Assembly: GCA_036924085.1 (NCBI GenBank)
Contig: JAVGWX010000001.1
Location: 7,131,681-7,195,680, forward strand
Source of the DNA: Ariolimax columbianus
Taxonomy: Eukaryota > Mollusca > Gastropoda > Stylommatophora > Arionidae
Length of the DNA: 64,000 nucleotides
Direction of reading: 5' to 3'
Part shown: one piece after another, positions 46,016-57,865 of the stretch
How positions within the stretch are numbered: the first letter of the stretch is position 1
Layout: each line of letters begins with the position of its first letter
Notes under the pieces: generated by a model
Database searches by the model: none
What the model was told of the DNA's origin: nothing
Seen by the model: only the letters and a program-made list of their open reading frames with translations
Position numbers and translations under genes: made by a program

Positions 46016-46850
46016 ACACAGTGACGTTCCAACCATCCATACTTCACAAAGTCTTCTTTCATGTGGTGATTGTGTGGTATTCATATTTGGATAATCTCAT
46101 TACGTGAACTCTCAACTCTTCACCAACTGTCTCATTAGCCGACAATCCGTATTTAGCACTCACATCCAATAATAAACAAATCATAATGAAAATATTCAAT
46201 GTCCTCATCGACTCTGATAAAAGACACACAATCACGCACGTGCACAGTTCTTAGGCCGGATAACCGCCTGAGTCCTTCCGCCGTCGGGAACTTCTTCAGG
46301 AACGCAATTTCCTGCGCGCATCTCGTGGTGGATGGCGCGACCAGGACGTGATAAGACCAATCGAATTACACCAAAACAGCTCCCGTGTCCAGGCGTGTTT
46401 GTGTTATGCTTAAAATCCATTACTGGGACAAATGTCAGCAATCGTCTCTTGGTTTAGGCCAAGTGCTCAAATGGACCTCTGTCGCTGGCAACCAAAGCTG
46501 TCGTGAAGGATTCGGAACAGAGGACTGACAGAGCCCGACTACAACTGTTTCTAATGCCTAGATTGGTCGTAGCTGTCAGCTTCCTGGTCATTTGCAATTA
46601 ACTATTTATTGTATTTGCCAAACATTCTTTGCGACATTTTAAATGTTTCATCCAATGAGATGAATTCCACACACAACCATTTATAATTTTAACACTTCTG
46701 CTTTGCCCCAACCATCTACCATTTTTATATACAATAAGAGACGGTGATCGACTTTTCGGCCAGTTAACTTTCTCAAGTAAGTACTGGATACAACGAAACT
46801 TTACAGAAAACATTACATAAAACATCAAATGTACCAGAAAAAATCGCTTA
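46016..46850. other. Unique sequence, nothing recognised
   Basis: About 830 bp. Frames at 46232-46441 and 46598-46861 (minus) have no recognisable domain. Confidence 0.35.
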
Positions 46851-46854
46851 TAAC

Positions 46855-47165
46855 AGCACAAAGTACAGGACAGATAACAATCGAAAATATCACAGAAAAC
46901 TTAACAGAAAGCGGTATATGAAACATTAAACATCTCGGAAAACGGCACGTAAAACAATTCAGAAAATACCATAGCAAACAAAGCAGAAAATGTCATAGAG
47001 AATATCACAAAAAATAACACATAAGACAGTAGCGAAAATATCACAGAAAATATTGCAGAAAACAAAACAGAAAATATCACAGAAAACAATTCAGAAAATA
47101 TCACAGAAAACTAAACAGAAAATATCATAGAAAAGTACAGGAAACAAAACAGAAAATTATTCAGA
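46855..47165. repeat. Degenerate AACAGAAAATATCACAGAAA array
   Basis: Short, irregular 14-20 bp units of ATCACAGAAAACA type, about 17 copies. Confidence 0.8.
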
Positions 47166-47964
47166 AAACATAACATAAATCACCAACTAAATGATTTAAG
47201 GTAACTAGGCCACTCTAAAAGTAAAATAACAAACAAACAAAAACAATCAAAACAAAGAATAAAGCAAGCACTTCTGATGGCGGGAAGATTCCTGTATAAA
47301 AACGTTTGTACTCGTAATATGTGCTCAAGAAAGACATACCAACTAAACTAACAAAGAAAAGTGTAAAGACATAGATCATGAAATAACAAGAGTCAAAACG
47401 GGGATAGCAATATATAAATAAATCGAGGCTGCGGAGGTAGGAAAGGTGAATAGTCGATACAAACACATACCGGTAATGGCTCAGTGTCCGCTGCAGGATA
47501 AAAACAAAACGAAACCTACGCTGCCGTCACAAGGTCTTCGTCAGAGATCAAACGAGCTAAAACAACTAATAAATCACCAAAAAAAAAACAACAAGATATA
47601 TGGCCGTCATAAAATACGATATGGAAAAGAGACGAAAGAAACAAACCTGACTCATTCATAGGACGGAGTGATTTCAGACCATGCGGTTTTAGGGTGCTCG
47701 CGGGGAAGTATGTACAGATCTAGAACAACCCGATCTCTCTTGTCGGACACCTAAGATCTCTTTGTCGAACGTCTAAGATCTCTCTTGTCGGACGTGTAAG
47801 AGCGTATGGTCATAATCATGATGTCTAGAGGTCCAAATGATTCTTCATGCCTTTCTTTACTGAAATACTGGAATCCTGGTATTCAGTCAGGCAGATCAAT
47901 GCCTGGTGTCTGTTAGGCAAAAGCCTTCCTTTTGTTTTGTAAATGTATCTAGTAGGCCATTAGA
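47166..47964. other. Mostly unique sequence with a short 30 bp triplication
   Basis: A poly-A run lies at 47579-47588. At about 47728-47800 there are three imperfect copies of GATCTCTCTTGTCGGAC-CTAA. No gene recognised. Confidence 0.4.
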
Positions 47965-47966
47965 AT

Positions 47967-48262
47967 ATGCCGTTCTGTGCGTGCTATGTCTTACCAGGCG
48001 TGCCGTTCTGTGCGTGCTATGTCTTACCAGGCGTGCCGTTCTGTGCGTGCTATGTCTTACCAGGCGTGCCGTTCTGTGCGTGCTATGTCTTACCAGGCGT
48101 GCCGTTCTGTGCGTGCTATGTCTTACCAGGCGTGCCGTTCTGTGCGTGCTATGTCTTACCAGGCGTGCCGTTCTGTGCGTGCTATGTCTTACCAGGCGTG
48201 CCGTTCTGTGCGTGCTATGTCTTACCAGGCGTGCCGTTCTGTGCGTGCTATGTCTTACCAAT
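47967..48262. repeat. 33 bp minisatellite, nine near-perfect copies
   Basis: Unit GCCGTTCTGTGCGTGCTATG TCTTACCAGGCGT with almost no variation until the last copy (CAATCGTGCC). All three + frames and one minus frame are open across it, the expected result for a stop-free 33 bp unit. Confidence 0.95.
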
Positions 48263-48574
48263 CGTGCCGCTCGGACTCGCGTTCAATCATTAGGTTCTAA
48301 GTTTCTGGATGAGCGTCTTCCTGTGGCTAACTAGTTCTCTAGGGTGTCCATCCAAAGGCTGGTCCTTGTTCACGTTTAGCTTACTGGGTAGTAAAGGACC
48401 TGCATTCTGCCTTTGACGATATTCAAAGCTCTAATTGTGTGAGATCTTGATACAGGACAATTTCTCCAATCGTCACATCGTCAACATTGCCTGTATACAT
48501 TTGTTGTAAATGATTCAGCTTCACCTGGGATTTAGCATTTTATGTGCTAATGGCAGTGATATATCTACCTGCAA
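48263..48574. other. Unique sequence, nothing recognised
   Basis: About 310 bp without motif. Confidence 0.3.
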
Positions 48575-48660
48575 AACGAAGGCAGCGTGGTCTAGGAATG
48601 AAACATCTTCTCACAATTCCAACGCACCAGGCTCGAGTCCCACCGAGTCCAGTTTGTCAA
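48575..48660 (+). mobile_element. tRNA-like SINE head
   Basis: GGCAGCGTGGTCTAGGAATG resembles a tRNA 5' end with A box. CAGGCTCGAGTCCCACC contains a near-consensus B box (GGCTCGAGTCC) about 50 bp downstream. No acceptor stem pairing is visible. Confidence 0.45.
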
Positions 48661-49257
48661 ACAGGGATGTTTGTTCTTGGTATGATGGCTCATCCACGTA
48701 CGGAATGTAATGTCAACCTACCGTACTGCACACCTGCTAAAGTTCTTATAACAGCCAAATAAGTTTGCAGTTGTGAGAGCGACGTTTTGTTAAGGACACG
48801 CTGCTTACATAATGGACAGAACCCAACATCATTCTGGCTTCTCCCTTTACACAGATAATGCCATCTTTCACCAGACCAGCAAGGGACTCTAACGCACCTT
48901 CGTATGTCAAAGACCTATGCCCTAATTTAGGAGTCATTAACTATGGGTATCCAATGTCCTTGCGTAGAGACACCAAATAAGGGGGGGGGGGGTGGGGCAG
49001 CGAACGTGCCCCTTTTCGTCACTATATCATATTGCATTGCTCTTTCTTCCATTTGTCAACAGCTGGGATCTACTACCGATTTCTGTATCGAATACATCAT
49101 CAATTTATTTCTTAACTGTTCCTGGTATGCTTAGCATTCGAGCGATCGCCACATGTCTGTTTCAAGTGATTCGTCCTTGTGTGTGGTCGTTCTCCAAGAT
49201 GGAAGTCAGCAGGTTATAACTTAGTTTCCGGATAACGCTGCAGACCTATCCTATATG
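48661..49257. other. Unique sequence with G10 run
   Basis: A run of ten or more G at 48981-48991. No gene recognised. Confidence 0.35.
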
Positions 49258-49480
49258 ATTAAGGGGTAATGACTCGGGGGTAATGACTCGGGGGTAATGA
49301 CTTGTGGCAGTGAGTTGGGGGTAGTGAGTTGTGGGTAGTGATTTGGATGCAGTGAATTGAGGGAAGTGCGTTGGATGTATGGAGTTGTGGGTAGTGAGTT
49401 TGGATTGGGGGGGGGGGGGGGGGGTGTAAGTGAGTTTGAGGGGTAGAGAGTTTGGGAGGTAGTGAGTTGAGGTCGTGGCT
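49258..49480. repeat. G-rich degenerate array with an 18-20 nt G run
   Basis: GGGGGTAATGACT and GTAGTGAGTTGTGG words recur every 15-20 bp. An uninterrupted G tract lies near 49407-49424. Strong G-quadruplex potential on +. Confidence 0.85.
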
Positions 49481-49644
49481 TCGAGGACGTGGCCCTATCC
49501 AGACTAGTGTTGTAGAACCTCGTTGACCAGTTAGTAGAGCTGGTTGGTCTTGTTTAACATGGTACAGGTTTGAGTTTCATTTAAATGACATGTCCATTAG
49601 CTTGTGTCATTATGCGGCGTGGGGAGCTTACTTTGTTTTTCTTA

Positions 49645-49870
49645 GATCAAATATCTTATGTCTGCTGCTGTAAGCCTGTGTCGGAGGATTTCTCTTATGT
49701 CATATATCCATCTGAAACTCGGCCTTCCTCGTGCCTTGAAGCCTAATCTTCTTGCAGTGTAAGCGTAGATCATTCTCCTGAGATGAGCGAACCACAGTAT
49801 TTTCTGTGTTGGGAAGTAGGCAAAGGAGATTTTTCATCTTAATTCTCCAATCATCCTTTATCATTTGATC
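49645..49870 (-). pseudogene. LINE RT C-terminal remnant
   Basis: The minus strand reads WFAHLRRMIYAYTARRLGFK ARGRPSFRWIYDIREILRHR LTAADIR, matching the WFGHxxRM - RARGRPxxRWxDDIRExL - LTAADIRxL end of LINE endonuclease/RT proteins. Upstream sequence to 50085 is too diverged to read. Confidence 0.65.
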
Positions 49871-50084
49871 TGTCTTGTGAACATTTTCATTCATACGGTC
49901 TGCTGTTTCTCTCGCATGCATACCAGCATTTCCTCTAATAAGTATAGCATGAAGAACAACAAGAACATTCTCAAAGAGTAATATATCAAATTTTAACAAA
50001 TGTAAAGAAAGATTTTCCAAATGAATAGGCAAGAACAATATAACAGCTTTCTGTAGATGAATACGCGTGAGGGATAAATAGAGA

Positions 50085-51235
50085 ATGCATTTAGATGAAT
50101 GCACATTCGCAATATAGAGATACTATTTCTAGACAATACGAGTTTGCATAAAGATTAAATAGAAAAACATCTAGACAAATACACATTAACAATATAGAGA
50201 TACTATTTCTAGACAATACGAGTTTGCATAAAGATTAAATAGAAAAACATCTAGACAAATACACATTAACAATATAGAGATACTATTTCTAGACAATACG
50301 AGTTTGCATAAAGATTAAATAGAAAAACATCTAGACAAATACACATTAACACTATAGAGATACTATTTCTAGACAATACGAGTTTGCATAAAGATTAAAT
50401 AGAAAAACATCTAGACAAATACACATTAACAATATAGAGATACTATTTCTAGACAATACGAGTTTGCATAAAGATTAAATAGAAAAACATCTAGACAAAT
50501 ACACATTAACACTATAGAGATACTATTTCTAGACAATACGAGTTTGCATAAAGATTAAATAGAAAAACATCTAGACAAATACACATTAACAATATAGAGA
50601 TACTATTTCTAGACAATACGAGTTTGCATAAAGATTAAATAGAAAAACATCTAGACAAATACACATTAACAATATAGAGATACTATTTCTAGACAATACG
50701 AGTTTGCATAAAGATTAAATAGAAAAACATCTAGACGAATACACATTAACAATATAGAGATACTATTTCTAGACAATACGAGTTTGCATAAAGATTAAAT
50801 AGAAAAACATCTAGAATTATACACATTAACAATATAGAGATACTATTTCTAGACAATACGAGTTTGCATAAAGATTAAATAGAAAAACATCTAGACAAAT
50901 ACACATTAACAATATAGAGATACTATTTCTAGACAATACGAGTTTGCATAAAGATTAAATAGAAAAACATCTAGACAAATACACATTAACAATATAGAGA
51001 TACTATTTCTAGACAATACGAGTTTGCATAAAGATTAAATAGAAAAACATCTAGACAAATACACATTAACAATATAGAGATACTATTTCTAGACAATACG
51101 AGTTTGCATAAAGATTAAATAGAAAAACATCTAGACAAATACACATTAACAATATAGAGATACTATTTCTAGACAATATGAGTTTGCATAAAGATTGAAT
51201 AGAAAAACATCTAGACAAATACACATTAACAATAT
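50085..51235. repeat. 80 bp minisatellite, about 14 nearly identical copies
   Basis: Unit parts AGAAAAACATCTAGACAAAT, ACACATTAACAATATAGAGA, TACTATTTCTAGACAATACG, AGTTTGCATAAAGATTAAAT, repeating exactly every 80 bp. Only a handful of single-base differences (AACACTATAG, CTAGACGAAT, CTAGAATTAT) over more than 1.1 kb, so expansion is recent or under active homogenisation. TCTAGA occurs in each copy. Confidence 0.97.
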
Positions 51236-52199
51236 AGGGAAAATATTAGCATAGATAACGCATTTAGATTCAGTGGGAAAACGTCTAGACGAATACGCAT
51301 CATAGATAGAGAAATATACTTGAGAAATAGAAACCATTTTTTATATGAATATTTAATTTATTATTTATTAAACCACGATTTTTCACAAAAGCACACGTGA
51401 AACGAAGAAGTCAAACATTTTCTAACACAGAAACAGGTCACAACTGCAATAATCATCAGCAGACAAAGGCTTCCACTCTAGATCGTTGCAGTAATGACGC
51501 TTAATCACCCATTATCAATAAGAACAACAATGACAGCCCTCCAAACAAACAAATAACCTCTTGACCACTACATCTGTTTTGCCGAGAGCTTGCAGTCCTC
51601 GGGCGCTGCGCGTGTCGCGTGGCATGAACGTGCGCTGTAGGACTCAACACTCGACCTCCTTCCCGAGTCAGAAGCCATTGTTTGACTGCGATAAGAAACC
51701 GCGAATGTTAAGACGAGGGCTGTTGACGGGAGAGTGATTAGAGCGCCATTGTTCTGCCATTTCTGACCGACCGACCGAGTCAAATGTTGTCATTAATATT
51801 ATATTTGCAGCCCCTCTTGAGTAATGCTAATAGTGTGTCAGTCTTCAAGTTCGTTTCATTTGAAATCCTGTTACTGGCATTTCTTTTATAACTTTTGATG
51901 CCGTAGTTCTAAGAATGACCTCTTCTGTACTCAGCTGAGAACACTGACTTTGTATTATAACGTACGGTACTCTGAGTTGTAGAGTGGTTAGAAGCCTTGT
52001 ATTTCATTACGTATTCAGTATGGACACGCTGCATATTATGAAGTTGTATTTGACTTCTTATTAGAACAGGCAAGACAGCGTGTGTGCAAACTGGGCAGCA
52101 CCCATGTCTACTAACACCAGCCCCCCCCCCCCTTATTCAAAATTGGAGGCCTAGTATCTGGGCCGCCTTTAACTGGCTGTGCCGCACCGAAACATGAAC
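51236..52199. other. Unique sequence with unassigned minus ORF
   Basis: A 71-codon minus frame (51568-51783) lies in relatively G/C-rich sequence but has no recognisable motif. A C10 run lies at about 52122-52132. Confidence 0.35.
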
Positions 52200-52204
52200 T
52201 ATTT

Positions 52205-52325
52205 CTTCGAGGTGATCAGAAATCCTGCTACTTGCAAAGCCCTCTTCGGGGCTTGGTAGCGGGAGATTAAGAACGAACGCAGAAGAAGAACAAGAACAAG
52301 ACCAAGAATAAGCGCATTTAAAGCC
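52205..52325 (+). mobile_element. Family B 3' end (copy 3)
   Basis: GATCAGAAATCCTGCTACTT GCAAAGCCCT, GGTAGCGGGAGATTAAGAAC GAACGCAGAAGAAGAACAAG and AAGCGCATTTA. The same sequence in inverse orientation is at 53372-53472. Shares its terminal block with 10780 and 34640. Confidence 0.7.
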
Positions 52326-52344
52326 TTACACACATGCAGGCAGA

Positions 52345-52680
52345 TGAGGGTTCTTGCACTCCGCTGCATAATGGGGTCACAAACGACGAAGTCACCCGAA
52401 GGACATGCCTCCAAAGCACATTCGCTATGGTAAACCGTCGCCGTTTGGCCCTATTAGAACATGTGGCCCGCCTTACTGAGGAAGTCCTCTGTCAGTTCTT
52501 AAAGTAAGCCATTGCCATCAAAGATAGGAAGCGGCCCTCTCCAGCAGGATCCTGCTCCCGTAACCGTCCACGCACCACCTGGTCAGATCAAACCTGAAAA
52601 GGCACCCTTCTCACAACTTGCAGTCTGGGAGTCAACCCCTCATCGAGTTCAAGGACGAGTCGTGATCGCCTAAGCGGTCT
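52345..52680 (+). pseudogene. LINE RT C-terminal remnant
   Basis: The frame reads LHNGVTNDEVTRRTCLQSTF, VNRRRLALLEHVARLTEEVL and, after a stop, GSCSRNRPRTTWSDQT. This matches VTNxEVLxRT - RRLxLLGHVARL - GRPRTTWxxQI near the end of LINE RTs. Stops at two places. It follows directly after the family B tail. Confidence 0.65.
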
Positions 52681-52739
52681 ACCTAGCTACTGAACTACCT
52701 AGTATAATGACATCTTTAACACTTCATCTGTGACGACAG

Positions 52740-52925
52740 TATCTGTTACAGGGCTGCATTTAAAAACATGAAAAGGTGGTCCGGCTAGTCGAATAGCCTA
52801 AATCATCTCTACAGCGCCAAGGCTCTTTCCTCGTCTGTAGGTCCGAGGTTCGAATCCGGGCTTCCATTTCTGTTGTTCTTTTTCATGTTTTCTGAGTGCA
52901 GAAAAGTACTTGTCTATGAGATCAT
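52740..52925 (+). mobile_element. tRNA-like SINE head
   Basis: GTGGTCCGGCTAGTCGAATA GCCTAAATC then GTAGGTCCGAGGTTCGAATC CGGGC. GAGGTTCGAATCC is a perfect B box; the A box region is degenerate and the boxes are too far apart for a tRNA gene. Confidence 0.5.
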
Positions 52926-53039
52926 TGTCAATTAGAAATGTACTTCAAATAGAAGACATTGCCGCTGGTGATCAAGTGTTAGATACTCTACCTATAAGAG
53001 GTCTCTGCTTTTTCTGAAGTTTGGGGCGAGCGGCGTGGG

Positions 53040-53250
53040 GAAGGGTTCAGTTCAATTTAGTTCATCCTATAACCCATCAGGTCATTGGGGCACACTTGAA
53101 GACACTCCCACAATGGCACGCCATCTCTCTCTGTCCGCTGCCGTCAGTCATGCTTCACCGGGACGAAGGTTTGACCACTCAGTGATGTTGCCTGCCCATC
53201 TCTTCCTTGGACTTCCCCGTCCTCTCTTTGCTGGTAAGGAATCATGCAGT
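53040..53250 (-). pseudogene. LINE RT C-terminal remnant
   Basis: The minus strand reads KRGRGSPRKRWAGNITEWSN LRPGEA, then LTAADREMWRAIVGVSSSVP. This is the GRPxxRWxDNIxEWTGL - AADRExWRxIV terminus of a LINE endonuclease/RT. Only one stop interrupts it. Confidence 0.72.
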
Positions 53251-53371
53251 ATCGAATTTGTAATTCTGTTGGACCTAGTAACGTGCTTATACTTAGACAT
53301 CTTTCGTCTATTGATAGCTATGAACAGATCATCAAAAGGCCTTATTGCGTTTTCTACTCGTATAAATATAT

Positions 53372-53472
53372 AAATGCGCTTGTTCTTGTTCTTGTTCTTC
53401 TTCTTCTGCGTTCGTTCTTAATGTCGCGCTACCAGGGCTTTGCAAGTAGCAGGATTTCTGATCTCATATATA
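53372..53472 (-). mobile_element. Family B 3' end (copy 4, inverted)
   Basis: Reverse complement of copy 3 with small differences (AGCCCTGGTAGCGCGACATT). Both keep the GAA/GAACAA tail and the flanking GCGCATTTA. Together the two copies form a roughly 100 bp inverted pair about 1.1 kb apart. Confidence 0.7.
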
Positions 53473-53489
53473 TATATTTATACGCCGAC

Positions 53490-54283
53490 AGACGAACCAA
53501 TGAAAGATAGAGAAGACAAGATACAGAGAATCAATGAAGGAACAACATAAAAGACTGAGCATTTCATAACAAGCCTAAATAAACCTCCAACGCAGGAAAC
53601 ATCAACCACCCTACCATGAATAGAAAAACTGGATTTAGACTGCAACCCACGAAGTAAGATATAAATTTTAAAAACCATATTGAAATCTAAGGAAGAAACA
53701 GCAGCAGGCAAGATGGAATTGCTGGAGAAGCTGAAATAGCAGAAATAAAAATGGCAACATATATACTGGAAGGATGATTCAATAAGATATCGGAATAAGA
53801 GAAAGTGCCCTTAGAATTACAAGCAGGTCATCTGATTAAACTGCACGACAAGGAAGACCTAACATATTGCAGCAATTATAAAGGAATTACATTGCTTTCA
53901 TTGCCAGGCAAGATATTCAATAGAATCAACTTGCACAGATTGAAAGAGAAAGTAGATAAAAAGCTTCGAAAGGAATAAACAGAATTCTGGCAAGTAAGAT
54001 CATGCACAGATCATATAACTACTCTGCACATCATAGTAGAACAAAATATTAACTGGAAGACACCCCTAAATGCAAATTGTCTAGATTATGAACAAGTGTT
54101 TGACAGTGTGGATCGACGTACTCTTTGGCAACTGTTAAGACACTATGGGATACCAGAGAATCACATAACCCTTATACAGAATATGTAGGAAAATACTGTT
54201 ATGAAAGTTCACAAAAAGTAGCCCATGATACTGTATGCTGGCGTGATGTGGGAAACACTCTGTGCAACTAGAGGAGGGATGTG
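53490..54283 (+). pseudogene. SCTDQ-family LINE reverse transcriptase pseudogene
   Basis: The frame gives LTYCSNYKGITLLSLPGKIF, RSCTDHITTLHIIVEQNINW, LDYEQVFDSVDRRTLWQLLR HYGIPENHITLIQNM, with stops (for example after LRKE). Upstream, decayed codons LDLDCNPRSK and KDREDKIQRINE fit the linker before the RT. It ends within the palm at GGMCVD, abutting (TTGA)n. This copy has a single, unexpanded LDYEQVFDSVDR region, unlike the 24 bp array in the relative at 23.9 kb. Confidence 0.85.
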
Positions 54284-54312
54284 CGTTGATTGATTGATTG
54301 ATTGATTGAATT
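54284..54312. repeat. (TTGA)n microsatellite
   Basis: Six tetranucleotide repeats at the end of the RT pseudogene. Confidence 0.9.
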
Positions 54313-54554
54313 ACTGTATCAGTAATAGCGATACACTTGTGTAAAGCAGTTTTATTAACTGTGCAATATAGAGAATTTTAATTTGGAGTTCCTGAAAATA
54401 TTACTTCACTGCACCAATAACTTAGAAAATTCAATTTCATTTTCTGGTATACGTTATACTGCACTGTTGTACATGTATTAGGTTTTACTCATTCCTATGA
54501 GCAGAGGTTCTTATGTAGTTCTTCTTTGTGATCAACATTTACAGTCAATCAATT

Positions 54555-54795
54555 TACGTATCTTTTGTAGTAGATCAAATAACTTACTAGTGTAGTAGAT
54601 CAATTACCTTACTTTTGTAGTATATCAGTTCCCTCATTGTTGTAGTAGACCAATTACCTTACTTTTTTAGTAGACGAATTACCTTACTTTTGTAGTAAAT
54701 CCTTTACTTTACTTTCATAGAAGACCAATTACCTTACTTGTATAGAATAATTATCTCTCACTTCTGTAGTATATTTTATAGTAGCAATAAAACGG
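54555..54795. repeat. Degenerate ~27 bp array
   Basis: TTTGTAGTAGACCAATTACC TTAC-like blocks, about eight diverged copies. Confidence 0.75.
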
Positions 54796-55098
54796 ATCTA
54801 TTGTAGCAGATTACCGACTTAACATATGAATAATACATCACTGAGTTCTATTGCGGGCATCAAGTCTTTTAAGACATTGTGAAAATAATTAGTTTTAAGC
54901 CGCTGAATGCAAATTTTCACGAGGATTAATCGCCAGACCTTTTTCATCTGCACGTCAGACGATCACATTCAAGTCTGCCATCGGCTTCAATGTGGCCAAC
55001 ATCGCGCCAGAAGCTGCGGTCGAACATAATGAGGAATGACGTCATACCACATGACGTAGGGCTACTACCTTCGTTGTAGACATTAATCTGCGGTTCGA
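54796..55098. other. Unique sequence, nothing recognised
   Basis: About 300 bp, no motif recognised. Confidence 0.3.
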
Positions 55099-55099
55099 T

Positions 55100-55615
55100 C
55101 TAAGACATTGTGCCATTTATATGACATGCACCTGAGACATTGTGCCCTTATTATGACATGCACCTGAGACATTGTGCCATTTATATGACATGCACCTGAG
55201 ACATTGTGCCCTTATTATGACATGCACCTGAGACATTGTGCCATTTATATGACATGCACCTGAGACATTGTGCCATTTATATGACATGCACCTGAGACAT
55301 TGTGCCATTTATATGACATGCACCTGAGACATTGTGCCATTTATATGACATGCACCGGAGACATTGTGCCATTTATATGACATGCACCTGAGACATTGTG
55401 CCATTATTATGACATGCACCTGATACATTTGCCATTTATATGACATGCACCTGATACATTGTGCCATTTAAATTACATGCACCTGAGACATTGTGCCATT
55501 ATTATGACATGCACCTGATACATTGTGCCATTTATATGACATGCACCTGAGACATTGTGCCATTATTATGACATGCACCTGAGACATTGTGCCATTTATA
55601 TGACATGCACGTAAA
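55100..55615. repeat. 32 bp minisatellite
   Basis: Unit GAGACATTGTGCCATTTATA TGACATGCACCT, about 16 copies; variants CCCTTATTATGAC and CCATTATTATGAC alternate. One copy lacks GT. Confidence 0.95.
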
Positions 55616-55684
55616 TGAACGTTTACTCTGCTGATAATTGATACCCAACTTACAGCTATATACGGTAATGAGAGAGAATGGAAA

Positions 55685-56245
55685 ATAGTCACAACCACCC
55701 TACAAGTGGGAGGTGAGGTAATAATTGAGGCTCTGGCATACATCTGTAACAGAATGTGGCGGACAGAAGAGTGGTCAACCATTTGGACAGTGTAGTTACC
55801 GCTGCCTAAATCAGGGAACCTAAAAATGTGTCTGAACTATAGAACAATTAGCTTCATTAGTCATCCTAGCAAAGTTCTCTTAAGAATAATCCTCAACAGA
55901 TTAAAACCACAGGCAGAGAATATCATTGCAGAAGAGCAAGCAGGGTTTCGAGCGGAACGAAGTACCACTGAACAGATATTTAATCTGCGGATATTGAATG
56001 AGAAATACTTAGAGTATCAACAACACATATATCATGTCTTCATCGATTTCAAAGAGTCATTCGACAGATTATGGCAAACGGCACTATGAACAACAATGAA
56101 GCATTGCACGATCAATAGTAATATCGTGAAGGTAATTGAGAACCTTTATGAGAAGGCGTCAAGTGCAGTTTATGTAGACGGAATACTAGGGGGATGGTTC
56201 CGCACGTCTGTTGGGGTGAGACAGGGTTGTATACTCTTGAATATA
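55685..56245 (+). pseudogene. LINE reverse transcriptase fragment (GFRAERSTTEQ family)
   Basis: The frame reads ICNRMWRTEEWSTIWTV, stop, LPLPKSGNLKMCLNYRTISF ISHPSKVLLRIILNRLKPQA, EEQAGFRAERSTTEQIFNLR, HVFIDFKESFDRLWQTAL, stop, then VGVRQGCIL. These are LINE RT finger and palm motifs. It breaks off into (TA)n at 56240, before the catalytic ADD motif. Distinct from the SCTDQ, CR1 and RTE copies. Confidence 0.85.
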
Positions 56246-56504
56246 TATATATATATATCATTTTCTTTGTTGAGTAGAGATCTCACACATTTCTTCTCTC
56301 TTCTGCTTTCTCTGCTCTTTTATTTTTCTTTATGCGTGTCTTGATTTCTTTGTTTGTAGTAGCATAAATTGTCTTTGTACTTCTGCTTTGGTGACTCGGG
56401 TTCGACAATTACTGAGCATAACTTTCTTCTTTCTCCTTTCTTTAAATTTATGTAATATCTCCATTGTGCTACATTCCTTGTGCTGAATTCTCTTGAAACC
56501 TACA
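56246..56504. other. Pyrimidine-rich unique spacer
   Basis: No motif; T/C-rich stretch between two LINE remnants. Confidence 0.35.
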
Positions 56505-57865
56505 GTTTCTTCTCAAGAGTGGGAGAGTTTCAAAACCACTCTAGAAAAGTTAAAAGAGGACTGTGTTCCATATAGGGAAGTAAATCCCAAGCGTAAAAAG
56601 TAGATAACTAGACTTGTAGTTAAATGTAGAAGAGCTAAGAATAAATGATTGAAAACATATATAGAAGCAGGTAAATCAAAAGAAACATATTTAAAATATT
56701 TGGACAAGCAAAACATAGCTCAGAAAGTGAATGAAGCAGCAAAAATACTTGGAAAAAAGCTTGCTCAGAGGATCAAGACTGATAGTAAAAGGTTTTTTTC
56801 TTATGTTATAAAAAACGAAAACCGAAAGACAAAGTAGGCCGTCTCATAGTGAGAATAGAGAGGTAGCTAATCTACTCAATCAGTACTTTAGCACAGTCTA
56901 AACAATAGAAATCCGCTCCAAAATCCCTGAGCCAATAAATATTTTCTAAACAGTCACGGATACAGAATGATTAAGATCAATCTGTATTACAGAGCAAATG
57001 GGTTTGTTTTTTTTAAATTGGAGGGGTTGAAATTGCTTAAATGTTCAGGTCAAGGGGGTATTCATCCAAAATTTATGTTTGAAACTAGAGACCAACTAGC
57101 AAAACCATTGGCTACATTTGTTCTCAATAACTTGCAGAAAGGATTGTTCCACGGGATCAAAAAGGTGCAGGAGTGATCCCCTTATACAAAAAGGGCAAAC
57201 AATCAGACCCAGCATATTATTGACCGATGAGTTTAACTAGCATAGTCTGTAAATTGTTACAGTCAATAATCAAAGACAGCATTGTAATGCAATTAGACAA
57301 GTGTAATCTAATCAGAAATAGTCAGAATAGTCTGCATGGGTTTACTAGAGGAAGATCGTGATTAATAAATATATTCGAATTCATGAAGGAGGTTATTAAA
57401 ATGATAGATAACGGGGAGCCAGTGGGTGTTATTTATCTTGATTTTGCTAAGACCTTTGATAGTGAACCTCATCAACGATTATTTAGAAAGTTAAAATCAC
57501 ATGGAATAGGTGAGGTAGTTGCCAAATGGATTGAAAATTGGTTAACAGGAAGAAAGCAGAGAGTGGGCAAAAATAGGGAGTACTCTGAGATGTGTGAACT
57601 AAAAAGTTGAGTGCCACAGGCCTCAGTTTTGGGACCAATTTTGTTCTTAATATATATAAACAATTTGGACATTGATATGAGATTCATAATTGCAAAATGT
57701 GCTTATGATACAAAACTATGCAATAGTGTATCATCTGAAGCAGAAGTGGATATATTGAGATCGGATTTAGATTAAATTCGATAATGGTCTGCGAGCTGGC
57801 AAATGGAGTTTAATGTAGATCAATAAATGTACTGTCATCCACATGGGTAGATCCAATATGGAAAA

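Noticed and set aside
51568..51783. Small host gene on the minus strand
   Set aside because: 71 codons in G/C-richer sequence but no motif, no splice evidence and no family I recognise.
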